In this document: piece after piece, positions 23,251-35,530 of the stretch
Layout: each line of letters starts with the position of its first letter
How positions within the stretch are numbered: the stretch's first letter is position 1
From: Mantis religiosa
Lineage: Eukaryota > Arthropoda > Insecta > Mantodea > Mantidae
Direction: 5' to 3'
DNA length: 64,000 nucleotides
Assembly (NCBI GenBank): GCA_030765055.1
Contig: CM060955.1
Coordinates: forward strand, 155,218,006 to 155,282,005
Notes under the pieces: model-generated
The model's input: the letters and a program-made list of their open reading frames with translations, nothing else
What the model was told of the DNA's origin: nothing
Databases searched by the model: none
Program-made: the position numbers and the translations under genes

Positions 23251-24549
23251 ACATTCGCATATATATGGATGCCCCACTGGCAGTTATTTTGATTAGCAAA
23301 ATAGGTAATTCATAAAAAAAGTTCATAAAATACAATTGTGATTTCTACAACTGCATTATTACTAAAGTTCGTAAAATACATTTTGGGTTTCCTTGCGGCT
23401 GACGCCAAGTAGACTAGGATAATGTGCGATAGAGGGGGACATATGAAATGAGTGGGGGTAACGAGGTGGCAGCACTGAGCAGGTTAACGCATCTGATTCG
23501 CTAGAGTCCACAACTCTACCCAATTGAAACACTTAATACTGAGTAGCATACCTCGAAACACAAAAGTTGAGCATCATTCTAGAAAATGTCTCACTCCACA
23601 CATTCTCTACAAGGATCATTTTCAAAAAATGTTGATTTTATAAAAAGTTGTAAAACATTTCATTAGAATGCCGCTTGGTGAAATATTTTATTTCAAATGT
23701 ACAGCTCGACAGTCGTCTCAGAAATGCTCTTTACCTGGATGACATTGTATAATTAGTAAACAGTAGGAGAAAGTAGAAAATGTAGATTTTGTTAAAACAA
23801 AAATTTATATCAAATACTTTTATCGTGGAGTGAAGCATTTCTTATATATTTCTAATTATTTGTCTGAATTACCAATACGTTTATCAAATTATAAGTGTTC
23901 ATCGTTTTTTTTATCTATGGGTCATGCAACGAAAGCAAAATGTCCCACATGCGAAAGTTTTAAAATACTTTGCTGTACCTTAAAGTCTAACTCTCTTTCT
24001 TCTTCTTTATTTATAGACGCTGTCTGTAAATTTTACTTACTATAGCCTAGGTGTTTATCAAGCACCTATTACTTGAGATTATTTTACTGTGAATAACACT
24101 TGCATTTTGTAATATGTTGTATAATTATTCTAAAAATTAGTTTAGTATTCTATCTTATAATATTAGTATTTTAATAGATACATGTAAGCCTTCTTTGTGT
24201 AATAATTACTAACTGTAGTAACTATTCGGTTTCTTTCTTATTACTAGAAGGATCAATTGACATATCCTCCCTTTGTATGGTAGTAACAGAGGTATTGGTA
24301 TCTTAAAAATATCTTATACATCTTTTAGATACACTCATATCTTGAAGATCCATCAATTTATTCTCATTAAGGTAAGTATTAGGTCAAGTCTGGAGTGGTT
24401 CAAAGATTTTTGATTGTTTTATTTACGCCCTGCAACATAAAGTCATATCCCAGGATGAATGACACGAGTGAAATAAAGCTCACATAAACCGAGAGAATGC
24501 CAATGCAATATCTAGAACAAATAAAGAAGAAAGAGAGGCACACCTTGGG
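23251..24549 (+). repeat. spacer before core 11 (F module)
   Basis: No gene. 23251-23770 is unassigned; 23771-24549 is parallel to 10130-10921, including the inverted purine tract and the D/F block. Confidence 0.5.
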
Positions 24550-24875
24550 CATCTCAAATGTCCCGCGTGTTTCCTGGGTAGCAGAGACTGCAGCAGCAGA
24601 CAGTGGAATTCGCATGTAACGCGAAGTACACGCAAGGTGTGACAGATGGCGCGCAAGTTGAAATTGCTATGTATATATCAATATGTCTTAAATATTTAGA
24701 ATATTTTAAAAACATTTGAATACTGATGTTCTACTATGATTCAAATAAATTTACTAAGTGTGAATGTTAGTTATTTGTAGTTCTATTATATATAAAAGTC
24801 AAATTACACTGACAAGAGGTATTGTATTTTTGAACAGAAGTCTCCTAAGACTTATATATGTTCTATAATTCCAGC
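24550..24875 (+). repeat. core monomer 11 (type F)
   Basis: 326-bp monomer, close sister of core 6, with AGATGGCGCGCAAG and an unexpanded TATGTATATATCAATATG. Confidence 0.8.
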
Positions 24876-25049
24876 ACATTTTATATTATTTATTCGAATT
24901 TCCTTTAACTATACTTGACATAGTGTAGGTATATCCCATTGGGTACTAACAACATTCGTAACATTAGACATCTTGCTTTTCATTTGAATTTAAATACCTT
25001 GTACAGCTGTTGCTGTAATAGACAAAGTTCTAAAATCGTGCGCTGAGCA

Positions 25050-25980
25050 GTGTTTGGTGTAGCTTTCCCACAAAAGTCACAGCATGTCTCGCTAAACACC
25101 GCAAAAGGGGTCTGTGTGCCATTATTGCATGCACAAAAGTGCTTCGTTTTGATTTGCTTTCCCTGCACTTTGATTTGCTGTTGCACTGAGGCTCTCCACT
25201 GGCTATTATCTGTAATCCTTCAAAATGGATACTAATACTTCCACATCTTCTCTAAACATAGAGGTGCCCTTGCACGTATTTGCTTGCAGGTCGGAGTCAG
25301 GAATGTATGTTGGTACTCCTGTCTTACTTTATTTACAATTCGAATTATTGGCTTACTGAAAACATTTGTGCAGTTCAAAAGACACTGTTATGGTTGATGG
25401 TATCACCACGTTTTTATGTGCACTGGCATAAATTCAGTGAGCAGCTTAATCAGTTACTCTTTCTCTACAGGAACCGTGGAGGAAAAAGTGCAAAACAAGC
25501 AACAGGGTAGGCTAACTCCAGAACGAAGCATAAAGCAATGTGGAAAAGGAGGGAGAAATAATTCCTACACCAGACGTTTTAACACCAAAGTGTATGAGCA
25601 TATGTGGGTATGTGGATGTCAAGAAAGAAATGCTCTGTTCTACTTTCCATGCCTGCTCTTCGGAAACAATGATGTTTGGAGTACAACTGGAGTGACAGAT
25701 TTAGGTCACCTAGTTGTGCTTATTAGTAAGCATAAACAAAACGTAAAGCATTTAAATAATGTACAAGATTTAAGAGCTTTAGACAATATAAACATTGCGA
25801 CACAGTTAAGTCGTGCATATCAGGAGGCTCGACATGTGCTATCGCGTATAATTGATTGCATTTTATTGTCAATGGAGAAGAGCATTGCCTCTAAGATGAA
25901 AGGATTTTAACACCAGAGCCCTTAAGAATTTCTGCAATAGAAAGGAGCGGCGCATGGATTTTATACTTCGACATTAAGTC
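25050..25980 (+). pseudogene. hAT-like / TTF zinc-finger (ZMYM1-like) relic, copy 2
   Basis: Paralogue of 11486-12465, in the same place relative to its F core. A 164-codon frame (25416-25910) carries GGRNNSYTRRFNTKVYEHMW, ERNALFYFPCLLFGNNDVW, LGHLVVLISKHKQNVKHLNN, LDNINIATQLSRAYQEA and HVLSRIIDC. This is the TTF-type zinc-binding region and the first part of a hAT-type domain, much shorter than intact ZMYM1-like proteins. About 30 bases between AYQEA and HVLSR that copy 1 retains are deleted. The frame ends at a stop soon after IIDCI; the catalytic part of a transposase is absent. Confidence 0.62.
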
Positions 25981-26870
25981 AGATCGTAGCTCTGAAGCAC
26001 ACTCCTAATTTTATGCAGCAGCCACCACTGTGTATAGCTGCTTTTCATTAGTTCATTGTCACTCCATATTATGTCTCTTTTATTGCACTGTTTCTATAAA
26101 TCCTTAAAGTGAGGTGAGTTCAAAACAATTCTCCAGGGGTAGCGAATGAATTAAAATAAATAAAATTATAAGCTACAACCCAAAATTAATTTTGTAAATA
26201 TTGTACAACATATTAAAAATTAGAATATAATGCACAATGAAATAATCCGAAATAAAATGTATTTATTGAAACCCTAGTCTTTATTGAAATAAAAGTGTAC
26301 AGGCAGCAGGCTTTGATCCTTCCAGAGCGTCAATAAACAAATAAAGAAGAAGAAGGAGAGGTGGACCTAAAGTAAGTTTTATAACAAGTTTAGTTAATAG
26401 GTCTAGTACGATTTTGTGTATCTCTAACCATTTCCGAGTGCTGCCAAGTGATGCCGAACGTGGCCATTCCCTATAAATTACACATATGTACTCCGTTTGA
26501 AATACAAATATCTTAAACATTAATATATGAATGAAAAACATAAAATCTGTTTTTCCAGATTCAAAATTTCCTGAAAAGTTTCCATTTAAGTGAAATTGTG
26601 CTATTGCGAGGGGTCCTTAAAAAATTTTTCCCTTGTTATGTTTGAAGATGCTGAAAATATCATTTTCGTGTTTGCCCGACTTTACAGATTTGAAATATCC
26701 AGAACAAAAATTATTTTCTTTTAAGATTCAGGAGATCCAGAAATATATATATATTCTTCTCAATTTTGGCATTTAATTGTCAGCTAGGACGCAATTTCTC
26801 CTCTACCTACTATACATGTGACACTTAACTCTAAAAAGAGAACGCTAAGAAGAAAACTGGTACAAGTCTG
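25981..26870 (+). repeat. F-to-A spacer
   Basis: No gene. Parallel to 12466-13329. Confidence 0.5.
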
Positions 26871-27189
26871 CAGTTCAAATGTGCCGCGCGTTTCCTGAGT
26901 AGCTGTGATTACAGCGACACACAGCGGAAGTCTTATGTAACACGAAGTACACATCCTAGATGTCTTGTAAATTCTATCTGTTATGTATATGTCAGTATGT
27001 CTAAACTGTTTAGAATGTTTCACTAAATATTAAAACATTTATATTTTATATTGGTTTAAACCATACCTCAAGTGTGAACCATTGTAATTTATTGCTGTAT
27101 TGTAAACCAAAAACAATATACGCCGATAGCGATTATTGCACTTCTGAACAAATATGTGCAGGAGCCTGTATAAGTTTAAGAGATTCGAC
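26871..27189 (+). repeat. core monomer 12 (type A)
   Basis: 319-bp monomer; head TTCAAATGTGCCGCGCG. A small deletion removes part of the GTAGGATGTTATAGATG area. Tail CCTGTATAAGTTTAAGAG. Confidence 0.78.
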
Positions 27190-28496
27190 GCTTCTTTTAT
27201 AGTTACTAACAATAACTGTAGCACATTTTATATAACTCATATAGTCTTCGAAACATTGTTCAAACATTAGACCATGTGGCTGACAAGTGCTGTACGTCCA
27301 TGTTGAACGCTGCATACACTGCATTCCCTCAAAGGTACACGCTAGATAGCACTAACAGGTGAATACGAAATATATTCAAAGTCACCAACACAACTATTTT
27401 GGCTTCGGCATAGCAATTCAATTGGCCTACTTTGTACCTTACTTGGGCATCAATGTACGGTGTTGACAAGACTTTACTGTTGGCTAACCTGTACTATTTG
27501 AACGAAATTCTAAAGCTAGAAATTGTAATTGAAGTTTGTTAGCGAGGGAATGTACATCGGTTTTGAAAACTCGCAAGATTTGAAAGACCTGCGAAGTCGT
27601 ATGGGCAGCATCAAAGAAGGGAATAAACGTAAAAAAAACTTAACTCCTTGACGCTCTTCATGACAACAAAAAGCACAAACAACTGAATAACTAATTGCAG
27701 AAGGGGCTGCTTGGCATTTGGTAAGTGCTGCCACATGTTTATAGTGAGAACTGTCCGAAAACCGGCTCTATCCAATACCATACGACCTTTCCCTAAGAAA
27801 ATTACAGTTCTGTTGTTTACAAAACAAAATATAGCCCGACAACGAGTATTGTGTTCAAAACAAAGCTCTAATAATTTCTGGAAATTCAACTCTTGATTTT
27901 ATCCTTCATTCTAATCTTGCTGATTAATTGATAATTTATGAGAACTAAAGCGCGCTACAATGACCCAAATGATTAATCCAGTTACGTAACTGTATTAATG
28001 ACAAGTTTTGAAAATTTGTTGATAAAAACTCTTCTATTTATAAACATACAACTGGAAAATTGAGTAGCGTAACCAAGAGTACCTTAGTAAGACTTTGTCT
28101 ATATCTTACCGTTTCTGAGTTGTACCAAGTAACGAAGAACGAAACCGACATCTAAACATATAAAATATGAGTACAGACTTATCAGATCTGCTTTTAAAAA
28201 TTTAAAATCGATGAAATATTTTCATTTATGGGTTATTTTGTTATTTCCAGATTTTCTTTGAAATCCCCCTTTGTCATTCTTGAGAACACTAAACATTTTT
28301 ACCCCTCTGGTATTTACCTGGCATTTCAGTTTTTAGTCTTGAGAAGAGACTATCTTTTAGATTCAGGTGATCGACGAAAAATAAATATGCATGACAATCT
28401 TTACATTTAGTTTTAGGAGGACTCAATTTCTCGTCTTATGTAATGCATAACGCAAGGAATAACGGCACGAAGAAAATCAAACAAGCAAACAACTTG
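27190..28496 (+). repeat. A-to-B spacer
   Basis: No gene. Parallel to 751-1788 and, without the single-copy insertion, to 13657-15606. Open frames here of 61 to 92 aa recur only because the DNA is duplicated. Confidence 0.55.
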
Positions 28497-28820
28497 TAGT
28501 TCAAATGTTCCGCCTGTTTCCTTAGTAGCTGTGACTACAGCGACACGCAGTGGAAGTCTCGTAAAACGCAAAGTATACGTAGGATGTTATAGATGTCAGG
28601 CAAGTCGTAATTGCTTCATTTTTCGTATTAGTTCTTTGCTATTATTTATATTTTACAAAATATGACAACTGCGAATCTTTTTTGGTTCAAATCGTATGGC
28701 AAATGTGAACTATGGCAAACTGCCGCTATACGATATACATTAATCATATAGTGCAACCAGAATTATTGTGTTTTAGAACAAAAGTCCGTAAAATTCTCTA
28801 TAAGTTGCAAAAATTGAACT
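28497..28820 (+). repeat. core monomer 13 (type B), insertion target
   Basis: 324-bp monomer; head TTCAAATGTTCCGCCTG. Just past its end lies the target word of the Jockey-like elements; the spacer resumes at 35858. Confidence 0.8.
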
Positions 28821-28830
28821 GCTTTCCTGT
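28821..28830 (+). repeat. target-site word, copy 1
   Basis: GCTTTCCTGT directly upstream of the truncated element. Unoccupied B units read TTTTCCTGTATTTTTC at this point (2107, 15930), so this is host sequence. Confidence 0.8.
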
Positions 28831-30547
28831 TATAAGGCCCAATGAACTTCAGGGCGTACTCCGGCGCCTCAAACCAAAAAAGGCAGCGGGACCTGATGGA
28901 ATAACGCCACTCATGCTCCGCCACCTTCCCTTCAGGGCCGTGTTATTTCTAACCAAAGTCTTCAATATGTGTCTCTCTCTGAGTCACTTTCCACGTAGTT
29001 GGAGAGAGGCTCGGGTGATATGCATCTTGAAGCCAGGGAAAGACCCGGTTAATCCTGCCAACTACCGCTCCATCAGCCTCCTTTCTGTTCTCTCGAAAGT
29101 TTTCGAGAGACTTTTCTTAGCCCGCATGTCCCCCCTTCTGGGTGACATACAAACTATCCCTCCTCACCAGTTTGGCTTTCGTCCTGGGCATTCCACGTCA
29201 CAGCAGTTGCTGCGCGTGGTGGAGGCTGCAGCCCTGGGTTTCCAGGACAAGGCATTCACCTCGGCGGTTTCTCTGGACGTGGAAAAGGCTTTCTCTACGA
29301 CCTGGCACGCGGGTCTTCTGTACAAACTCATCCAACTGGAGCTACCCACTCAAGTCATACACCTTCTTCACTCTTTCCTAAAACATAGATTCTTCACTGT
29401 CACAGTGGCGGGAAAAACATCTACACGAAGGTCTATCCGCGGCGGAGTCCCCGAAGGTTCTGTGTTATCCCCGACGCTGTATAGCGTCTATGTGGCTGAC
29501 CTTCCCACTGAACAGCACGTCAACATAGCACAGTATGCTGACGACGTGCTGCTATTCTCAACAAACAGACACCCACGCAGAACCTTCAACCCCATCCAAA
29601 GATATCTAATCCTCCTTCAGGAATGGTGCACGCTTTGGCGATTGTCCATTAATACGGAGAAAAGCCAAGCGATATTGTTCACCAAGCGCCGCTTTCCCGC
29701 CAACTTCCCCCAATTTACCTACTAAGGGGCAAGGGATCAGATGGGAGAATTCAATCAAGTACTTGGGAGTGAAGCTGGACAAGGGCCTAACTTTTCGGGA
29801 GCACATCCAGGAGCAAGCTCATCGGTCGTGTGGTGCCGTGGCATCACTATACCCTGTGCTTCGGTCTGCGATATCTGTTCCCCTAAAGTTGCGCCTCTTT
29901 ATGGCTCTGGTCCTCCCTATCATGCTCTATGCGTGCGACGTCTGGGGTATGGCAGCAGGCTCACATCTAGTTCTGCTCCAACGTGCACAGAATAAATGTC
30001 TTCGGATTATTTATTCTGTTTGTACAAGGTTCCCCGTGAGATTACTTCATGAGGCTTCATCCCTCCGATATGTGGAGGATGAAATTAGACGCCCGGTGAC
30101 AAAATTTTTCGAGGGTTTGCCCCAACATCAGAGCGCCCTAGTCAGATCCCTTGGGGATTATGTTCCTCGTGAGCGTCGCTATAAGCGATACCGGTTACCC
30201 CGCATGTCTTGCGGTCACTATCGGTAACCACATGATCTCCATTCCGGCCTAAATTAAATTTCAGCTACTCCAAATTTGTTATTATGGAATATTCAAAATT
30301 ATACATACCTTCTTCCTAGTTTATTAACTAACCCACCAGTGGTGCTCGCTGTCCGTAGCACCCGGTTCATCATTCCCTGAGGAGCAAATAGCTACCTCCC
30401 TACACTAACACCACTTAAATTACACCCGTCATTCTGCAACATGCACATCCCGCCACTACGTGGTTAAGCTCTTCCCAGAGCAGGTACACGATTTGACCAC
30501 CCTTCGGGCTGTTCCAAACAGCCTGCCAGATTTGTGCTGCTGCTGCT
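28831..30547 (+). mobile_element. Jockey-like element E1, 5' truncated
   Basis: Starts abruptly inside ORF2, at the point equivalent to 34137 of E2, and ends in a (GCT)n tail near 30535-30550. Nearly identical to the 3' third of E2 over its whole length. 5' truncation, a simple-repeat 3' end and a target duplication are the usual signs of target-primed reverse transcription. Base composition is much richer in G+C than the host DNA. Confidence 0.9.
28836..30227 (+). pseudogene. E1 ORF2 fragment (reverse transcriptase, C-terminus)
   Basis: The fragment opens at VIRPNELQGVLRRLKPKKAA of the reverse transcriptase, runs through FGFRPGHSTSQQL and the catalytic YADD (codons from 29534), and reaches a stop at 29723-29725. 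A one-base insertion there shifts the frame; the rest continues from 29763 in the next frame through LRLFMALVLPIMLYAC to SCGHYR at 30227. In-frame host codons upstream (from 28712) are read-through, not part of the protein. The endonuclease domain is absent by truncation, so this copy cannot move on its own. Confidence 0.88.
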
Positions 30548-30557
30548 GCTTTCCTGT
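30548..30557 (+). repeat. target-site word, copy 2
   Basis: GCTTTCCTGT between the tail of E1 and the 5' end of E2. It shows that E2 is a second insertion at the E1 target duplication rather than a continuation of E1. Confidence 0.75.
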
Positions 30558-31057
30558 TCTCATTCTCCTCAAGACGTCGAGGAGTCAACATCGCCTCTTC
30601 AGAGAGACCAGCTTCGGACTACGCAGCGGCAGAGCAAGCGGATTGCCACCATCGGGAGGGACCTTAGGGAAGCTCCCGGCAATCGCGCTACTCTACCGAC
30701 CTCGCAGAAAACGCTGCCTTCTTCTGAGGGACAACACTCAGCTGCCTTCTCCACCTTCTTCTGAGGGACAACACTCAGCTGCCTTCTTCTCCATCTTCAA
30801 GAAGGGATATCTACAAAGGTAGCGGGGTGACTCACGACCTGAGCCATCCAGTCCTTGTGACTGGGTAAGGCGCATTCCGTTAAAACAGGTGTCCGGTCCT
30901 CTGAGTTGCACGCTGTTCAGCACCCCCTGCCTAGAGGTAAGGACACCCGTATGGTGGTTGATTGCACTGCACCTTCGGGTACAGGGCTGTTAGTGTACCT
31001 GTTTTACACCCCCCTTTTTTATCATATTTCTTCTCACCTTCACTCTTATATCTCATC
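30558..31057 (+). promoter_or_regulatory. E2 5' UTR with a direct repeat
   Basis: Non-coding leader. About 30720-30790 contains a unit with CTGAGGGACAACACTCAGCT twice, some 35 bp apart. Non-LTR elements of this group carry an internal promoter near the 5' end; no specific initiator can be pointed to here. Confidence 0.5.
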
Positions 31058-32841
31058 ATGGCAGAAACCACTGCCATTCCTTCCACCTCGACCCGTACAG
31101 GGTCTGATGAACCGGCTGCTACGGCCAACCCAAGTACCTCCACTGGAGGATTAAGGAAGAGGAAACCTTGCCAACAACGCTACGGCGGCAAGGGCAAGGT
31201 TGTCCTTCTTGAACAACCTTCTGACCAGGGCGTCTCACGGGAAGCTGTTTCTCGTGCAGGCAAAAATACGGAGTCAGACTCCGACGACGAGTGCAATAGT
31301 GTGCGCAGTTTTCAATCAAGGAGTGGGAGAACATCCGTGCTCTCCTGCAACTCTGCTTACTCCTCGGCATCCGAGGGAGGCCGGGAGCCCAGCTCATCGG
31401 ACCTCTCGTCGGATGGCGAGGGTGAGGATTTCCCTGAGGTAAGGTCACGGAGAACCAAGAGAGCAGCAAGACTGGCTGCAGAGGGCGTGCCCTCTGGCCA
31501 GTCTTCTCGACCCACCTCCGGTCAGAACCAGGCTGGAAGGCAAAGGCGGCACATACCGCCTATTATCGTGGACAACTTCTTGGGGGCGGTAGGCTTCCTT
31601 AAGGAGGTCATGCCGACCCTCGAGAATGAGTGCTCGGTAAAGAGGAACAAAAGCCGATTTGTCTTCCACGCAAAGAACGAGGGGGACTACACCAAGATAC
31701 TGCTACAACTCAAGCAGAAGAAAATTCCTCATTTTACTTTTGGCCTGAATAAGGCCCGTGATGTACGCCGAGTCATCCGAGAGTTACCCGCGGAACTTCC
31801 GTGGATGACATAAGGGCAGACCTCACCCGCCAGGGCATCACCCCTAGAATAGTGAAGCAGCTCACTCGACCTGCTCCAGATCGCCAAGGAACTAAAGCTC
31901 CCCTTCCCCTGTTCCTAGTAGTGGTGGAGCGGGAAAACGACCCCGAGGTTAAGTTGGATGATGTTCGCACCATCTGCTACCTCCGGGTCACTCTGGAACC
32001 AGCCAAAGGCTCTGGCGGGCCCCCACAGTGCTACAGATGTCTGGGATTTAATCATTCCAGCCTCTTCTGCCACCGTAATCCTCGCTGCTTGAGGTGCGGT
32101 GGTATTCACCTCAGAGAGGACTGCCCCCGTGCCATCACGGAAGATCCAGCCTGCGCCAACTGTAAAGGAGGGCACATAGTGTGCTATGGAGGTTGCCCTA
32201 CCAGGAAGGCGGTTATTGCCTCTAGGAGACCAGCTCCAGGGCCAATAACCCAGAACACCCGTTCTGAGCCAGTAGCGGAGAGGGCAACCTCTTCCATAGC
32301 ACCACGGCAACAATTGCCTAACTCCAATAGTGCCCCATCCTTTGCTGAGGTTGTGCGCAAACCAGCCGGTGACTCGACGACTTTGCGGGGCAAGACATAA
32401 CCCCCCAAGGATGCACACACACGCACAGCAAAACCTAAAAAACAACGCAAAGCTCCAGCCCCACCTAGAGCCACTCCCAGAAGGGAGGAGGGTCGTGAGG
32501 CGGCCAAAAGGGCGGACTCGGATTCCGAGGCTGGGAGCGGGTCTCTCGAACCCAAGCCTGCTCGACAGATTAGGGACGAGAAAGCCAAATGTAGGCCAGC
32601 CCCAAGACACTCCTCACCTTCGAAGTCCCAAACTTCACACACTACTCCCTCCACCTCACCACGGTCGGAGTTGCTGACGTGGCTGTATCAGCTGTTACAG
32701 TCCCACGGTGAGCGACTCTGTGAACTGCTGGTGCGGTATACCTCCACGACAGACCCCGCAACCCGCATGGTGACAGCCATGGAGGGGCTTGCCCTTCTAA
32801 CCTCCTTTACCGACCCGGCCCAGAATGGCAGCACGACCTAG
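31058..32841 (+). pseudogene. E2 ORF1 (Gag-like nucleic-acid-binding protein), broken
   Basis: About 594 codons from ATG 31058 (MAETTAIPSTSTRTG) to TAG 32839-32841. After a low-complexity N-terminal third rich in S/R, a conserved block begins at RHIPPIIVDNFLG. Three CCHC-type knuckles follow at 32029-32195: C-x2-C-x4-H-x4-C, C-x2-C-x3-H-x4-C and CANCKGGH. These bind the element RNA in related proteins. The tail holds LLQSHGERLCELL and a final AMEGLALL block shared with E3. Lesions: a one-base deletion near 31795 shifts the frame, and TAA at 32398-32400 stands where E3 has CAA. The last codons overlap the ORF2 start. Confidence 0.85.
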
Positions 32842-35530
32842 GTCAAGTACCTCGTTCAGGTTCGCGTTCTGGAACGCGGCTGGAGTGGCAGTTCAACGGG
32901 ACGAGCTCCTACATTTTGAGAGATCCAATGTTTTGGACCTCATCTTGGTGTCGGAAACCCATCTCCGCCCCCAGATCCCCTTCCATCTCTCGGGGTATCA
33001 CTGTCCCCGAACGCATCGCGCTGGTCGCCGAGGAGGTGGCACTGCGATCCTGGTGAGGAGAAGTGTGGTCCATCGAGCTGTCCAGCTTCCACAACTCCAG
33101 ACACTTGAAGCCACGGCAGCCTGCGTGAACCTTGGCGGTTCTGAAGTCCTGGTAGTATCAGCCTACCATCCTCCCCGCTCACAGTTCATAGCCAATGAAT
33201 ACCAATCCATTCTTTCCTTACATCCCAATGTCATTATGGCCGGGGACTTCAATGCCAAACATCAGCGTTGGCATCATGGTCCCCGAGCGAATAGGAGAGG
33301 CAGTGACATTATCCGCATGGTAGATGCGGACCCTCACCTTCGAGTTGAGGGCCCATGGCAACCCACTCATTACCCGCGTGGTCGGGGTCGCCCATCTCAT
33401 ATCGACTTCGCTATCATCAAACGCTTTCCATTTAATCTCTCACTCACTTCGCTTAACGCATTACATTCAGATCACAACCCAGTACTTGCTGAGGTTAATA
33501 CACGGATTGCCAATCATGACGTCTCGGTTCAAAACAGGGATGTGGACTGGGATTGCGTCAAAGTCTGCCTGAATGACTCCATTCCTCCCAACCCCAACAT
33601 AACCGACATTCCCTCCCTTGAGGCTACGGTCTCGTCCTTCACCTCAGTCGTGAAGCGAACGGTCCGCAACCTTACAGTTATCACCCCAGCCCCCCTTCAT
33701 CCGGATGTTCTTCCCCTAGATATCCTACTTCTCATTCGCCGTTCCTGGGCAGCAAGGCGGCTCTACCAGAGACACCGCACGATTCATAATCGAGGGCTTC
33801 ATCGGCGACTGTGCCGAGAGGTTCGTGCCCGCCTCCGTGAGCACAGAGTGCGCGCGTGGGAGGACACGATGTCTCGTATGAACCTCGAGGATGGAGACGT
33901 GTGGAGGGTCCTTAAAAGACTTCGGAACCGCCAAGGGACACCAAACTCCCCACTCCAGGCTACCCAAGGCCTGTCCTACGAACCACAGGCCAAGGCTTCG
34001 GTGTTCGCCGACTACCTTGAGAGGACCATGAGGCCTAGAGAAGATCCCCAGGACCCTGCCTTCTCTGACCGCGTTAGGCAGGAGGTACGTCGATACCTTC
34101 GGCGACCCCAGGCTGAGGCGCACAGACTCCCAGTCATAAGGCCCAGCGAGCTTCAGGGCGTACTCCGGCGCCTCAAACCAAAAAAGGCAGCGGGACCTGA
34201 TGGCATAACGCCACTCATGCTCCGCCACCTTCCCTTCAGGGCCGTGTTATTTCTAACCAAACTCTTCAATATGTGTCTCTCTCTGAGTCACTTTCCACGT
34301 AGTTGGAGAGAGGCTCGGGTGATATGCATCTTGAAGCCAGGGAAAGACCCGGTTAATCCGGCCAACTACCGCTCCATCAGCCTCCTTAATGTTCTCTCGA
34401 AAGTTTTCGAGAGACTTTTCTTAGCCCGCATGTCCCCCCTTCTGGGTGACATACAAGCTATCCCTCCTCACCAGTTTGGCTTTCGTCCTGGGCATTCCAC
34501 GTCACAGCAGTTGCAGCGCGTGGTGGAGGCTGCAGCCCTGGGTTTCCAGGACAAGGCATTCACCTGGGCGCTTTCTCTGGACGTGGAAAAGGCTTTCTCT
34601 ACGACCTGGCACGCGGGTCTTCTGTACAAACTCATCCAACTGGAGCTACCCACTCAAGTCATACACCTTCTTCACTCTTTCCTAAAACATAGACTCTTCA
34701 CTGTCACAGTGGCGGGAGAAACATCTACACGAAGGTCTATCCACGGCGGAGTCCCCGAATGTTCTGTGTTATCCCCGACGCTGTACAGCGTCTATGTGGC
34801 TGACCTTCCCACTGAACAGCACGTCAACATAGTACAGTATGCTGACGACGTGCTGCTATTCTCAACAAACAGACACCCACGCAGAACCTTCAACCCCATC
34901 CAAAGATATCTAATCCTCCTCCAGGAATGGTGCACGCTTTGGCCATTGTCCATTAATACGGAGAAAAGCCAAGCGATGTTGTTCACCAAGCGCCGCTTTC
35001 CCGCCAACTTCCCCCAATTTACCTACTTCGGGCAAGGGATCAGGTGGGAGAATTCAATCAAGTACTTGGGAGTCAAGCTGGACAAGGCCCTAACTTTTCG
35101 GGAGCACATCCAGGAGCAAGCTCATCGGTCGTGTGGCACCGTGGCATCACTATACCCTGTGCTTCGGTCTGCGATGTCTGTTCCCCTAAAGTTGCGCCTC
35201 TTTATGGCTCTGGTCCTCCCTATCATGCTCTATGCGTGCGAAGTCTGGGGTATGGCCGCAGGCTCACATCTAGTTCTGCTCTAACGTGCACAGAATAAAT
35301 GTCTTCGGATTATTTATTCTGTTTGTACAAGGTTCCCCGTGAGATTACTTCACGAGGCTTCATCCCTCCGATATGTGGAGGATGAAATTAGACGCCGGGC
35401 GACAAAATTCTTCGAGGGTTAGCCCCAACATCAGAGCGCCCTAGTCAGATCCCTTGGGGATTATGTTCCTCGTGAGCGTCGCTTTAAGCGATACCGGTTA
35501 CCTCGCATGTCTTGCGGTCACTACCGGTAA
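32825..35530 (+). pseudogene. E2 ORF2 (endonuclease and reverse transcriptase), broken near the C-terminus
   Basis: 901-codon frame. Residues 1-225 are an APE-type endonuclease with FWNAAG, SETHL (43-47), GDFNAKH (140-146) and SDHNPV (215-220). The reverse transcriptase starts near residue 437 and has PANYRSISLL, FGFRPGHSTSQQL and YADD at 672-675. The frame is open for 819 codons, then TAA at 35282-35284 and TAG at 35420-35422 interrupt the C-terminal region; E1 has sense codons at both places. Start chosen at 32825 because it overlaps the ORF1 stop exactly as in E3. The endonuclease nicks target DNA and the RT copies the element RNA from the nick. Confidence 0.88.

Noticed and set aside
30460..30822. 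120-aa frame at the E1/E2 junction
   Set aside because: It spans the E1 tail, the target word and the E2 leader, so it is a chance frame across a junction.
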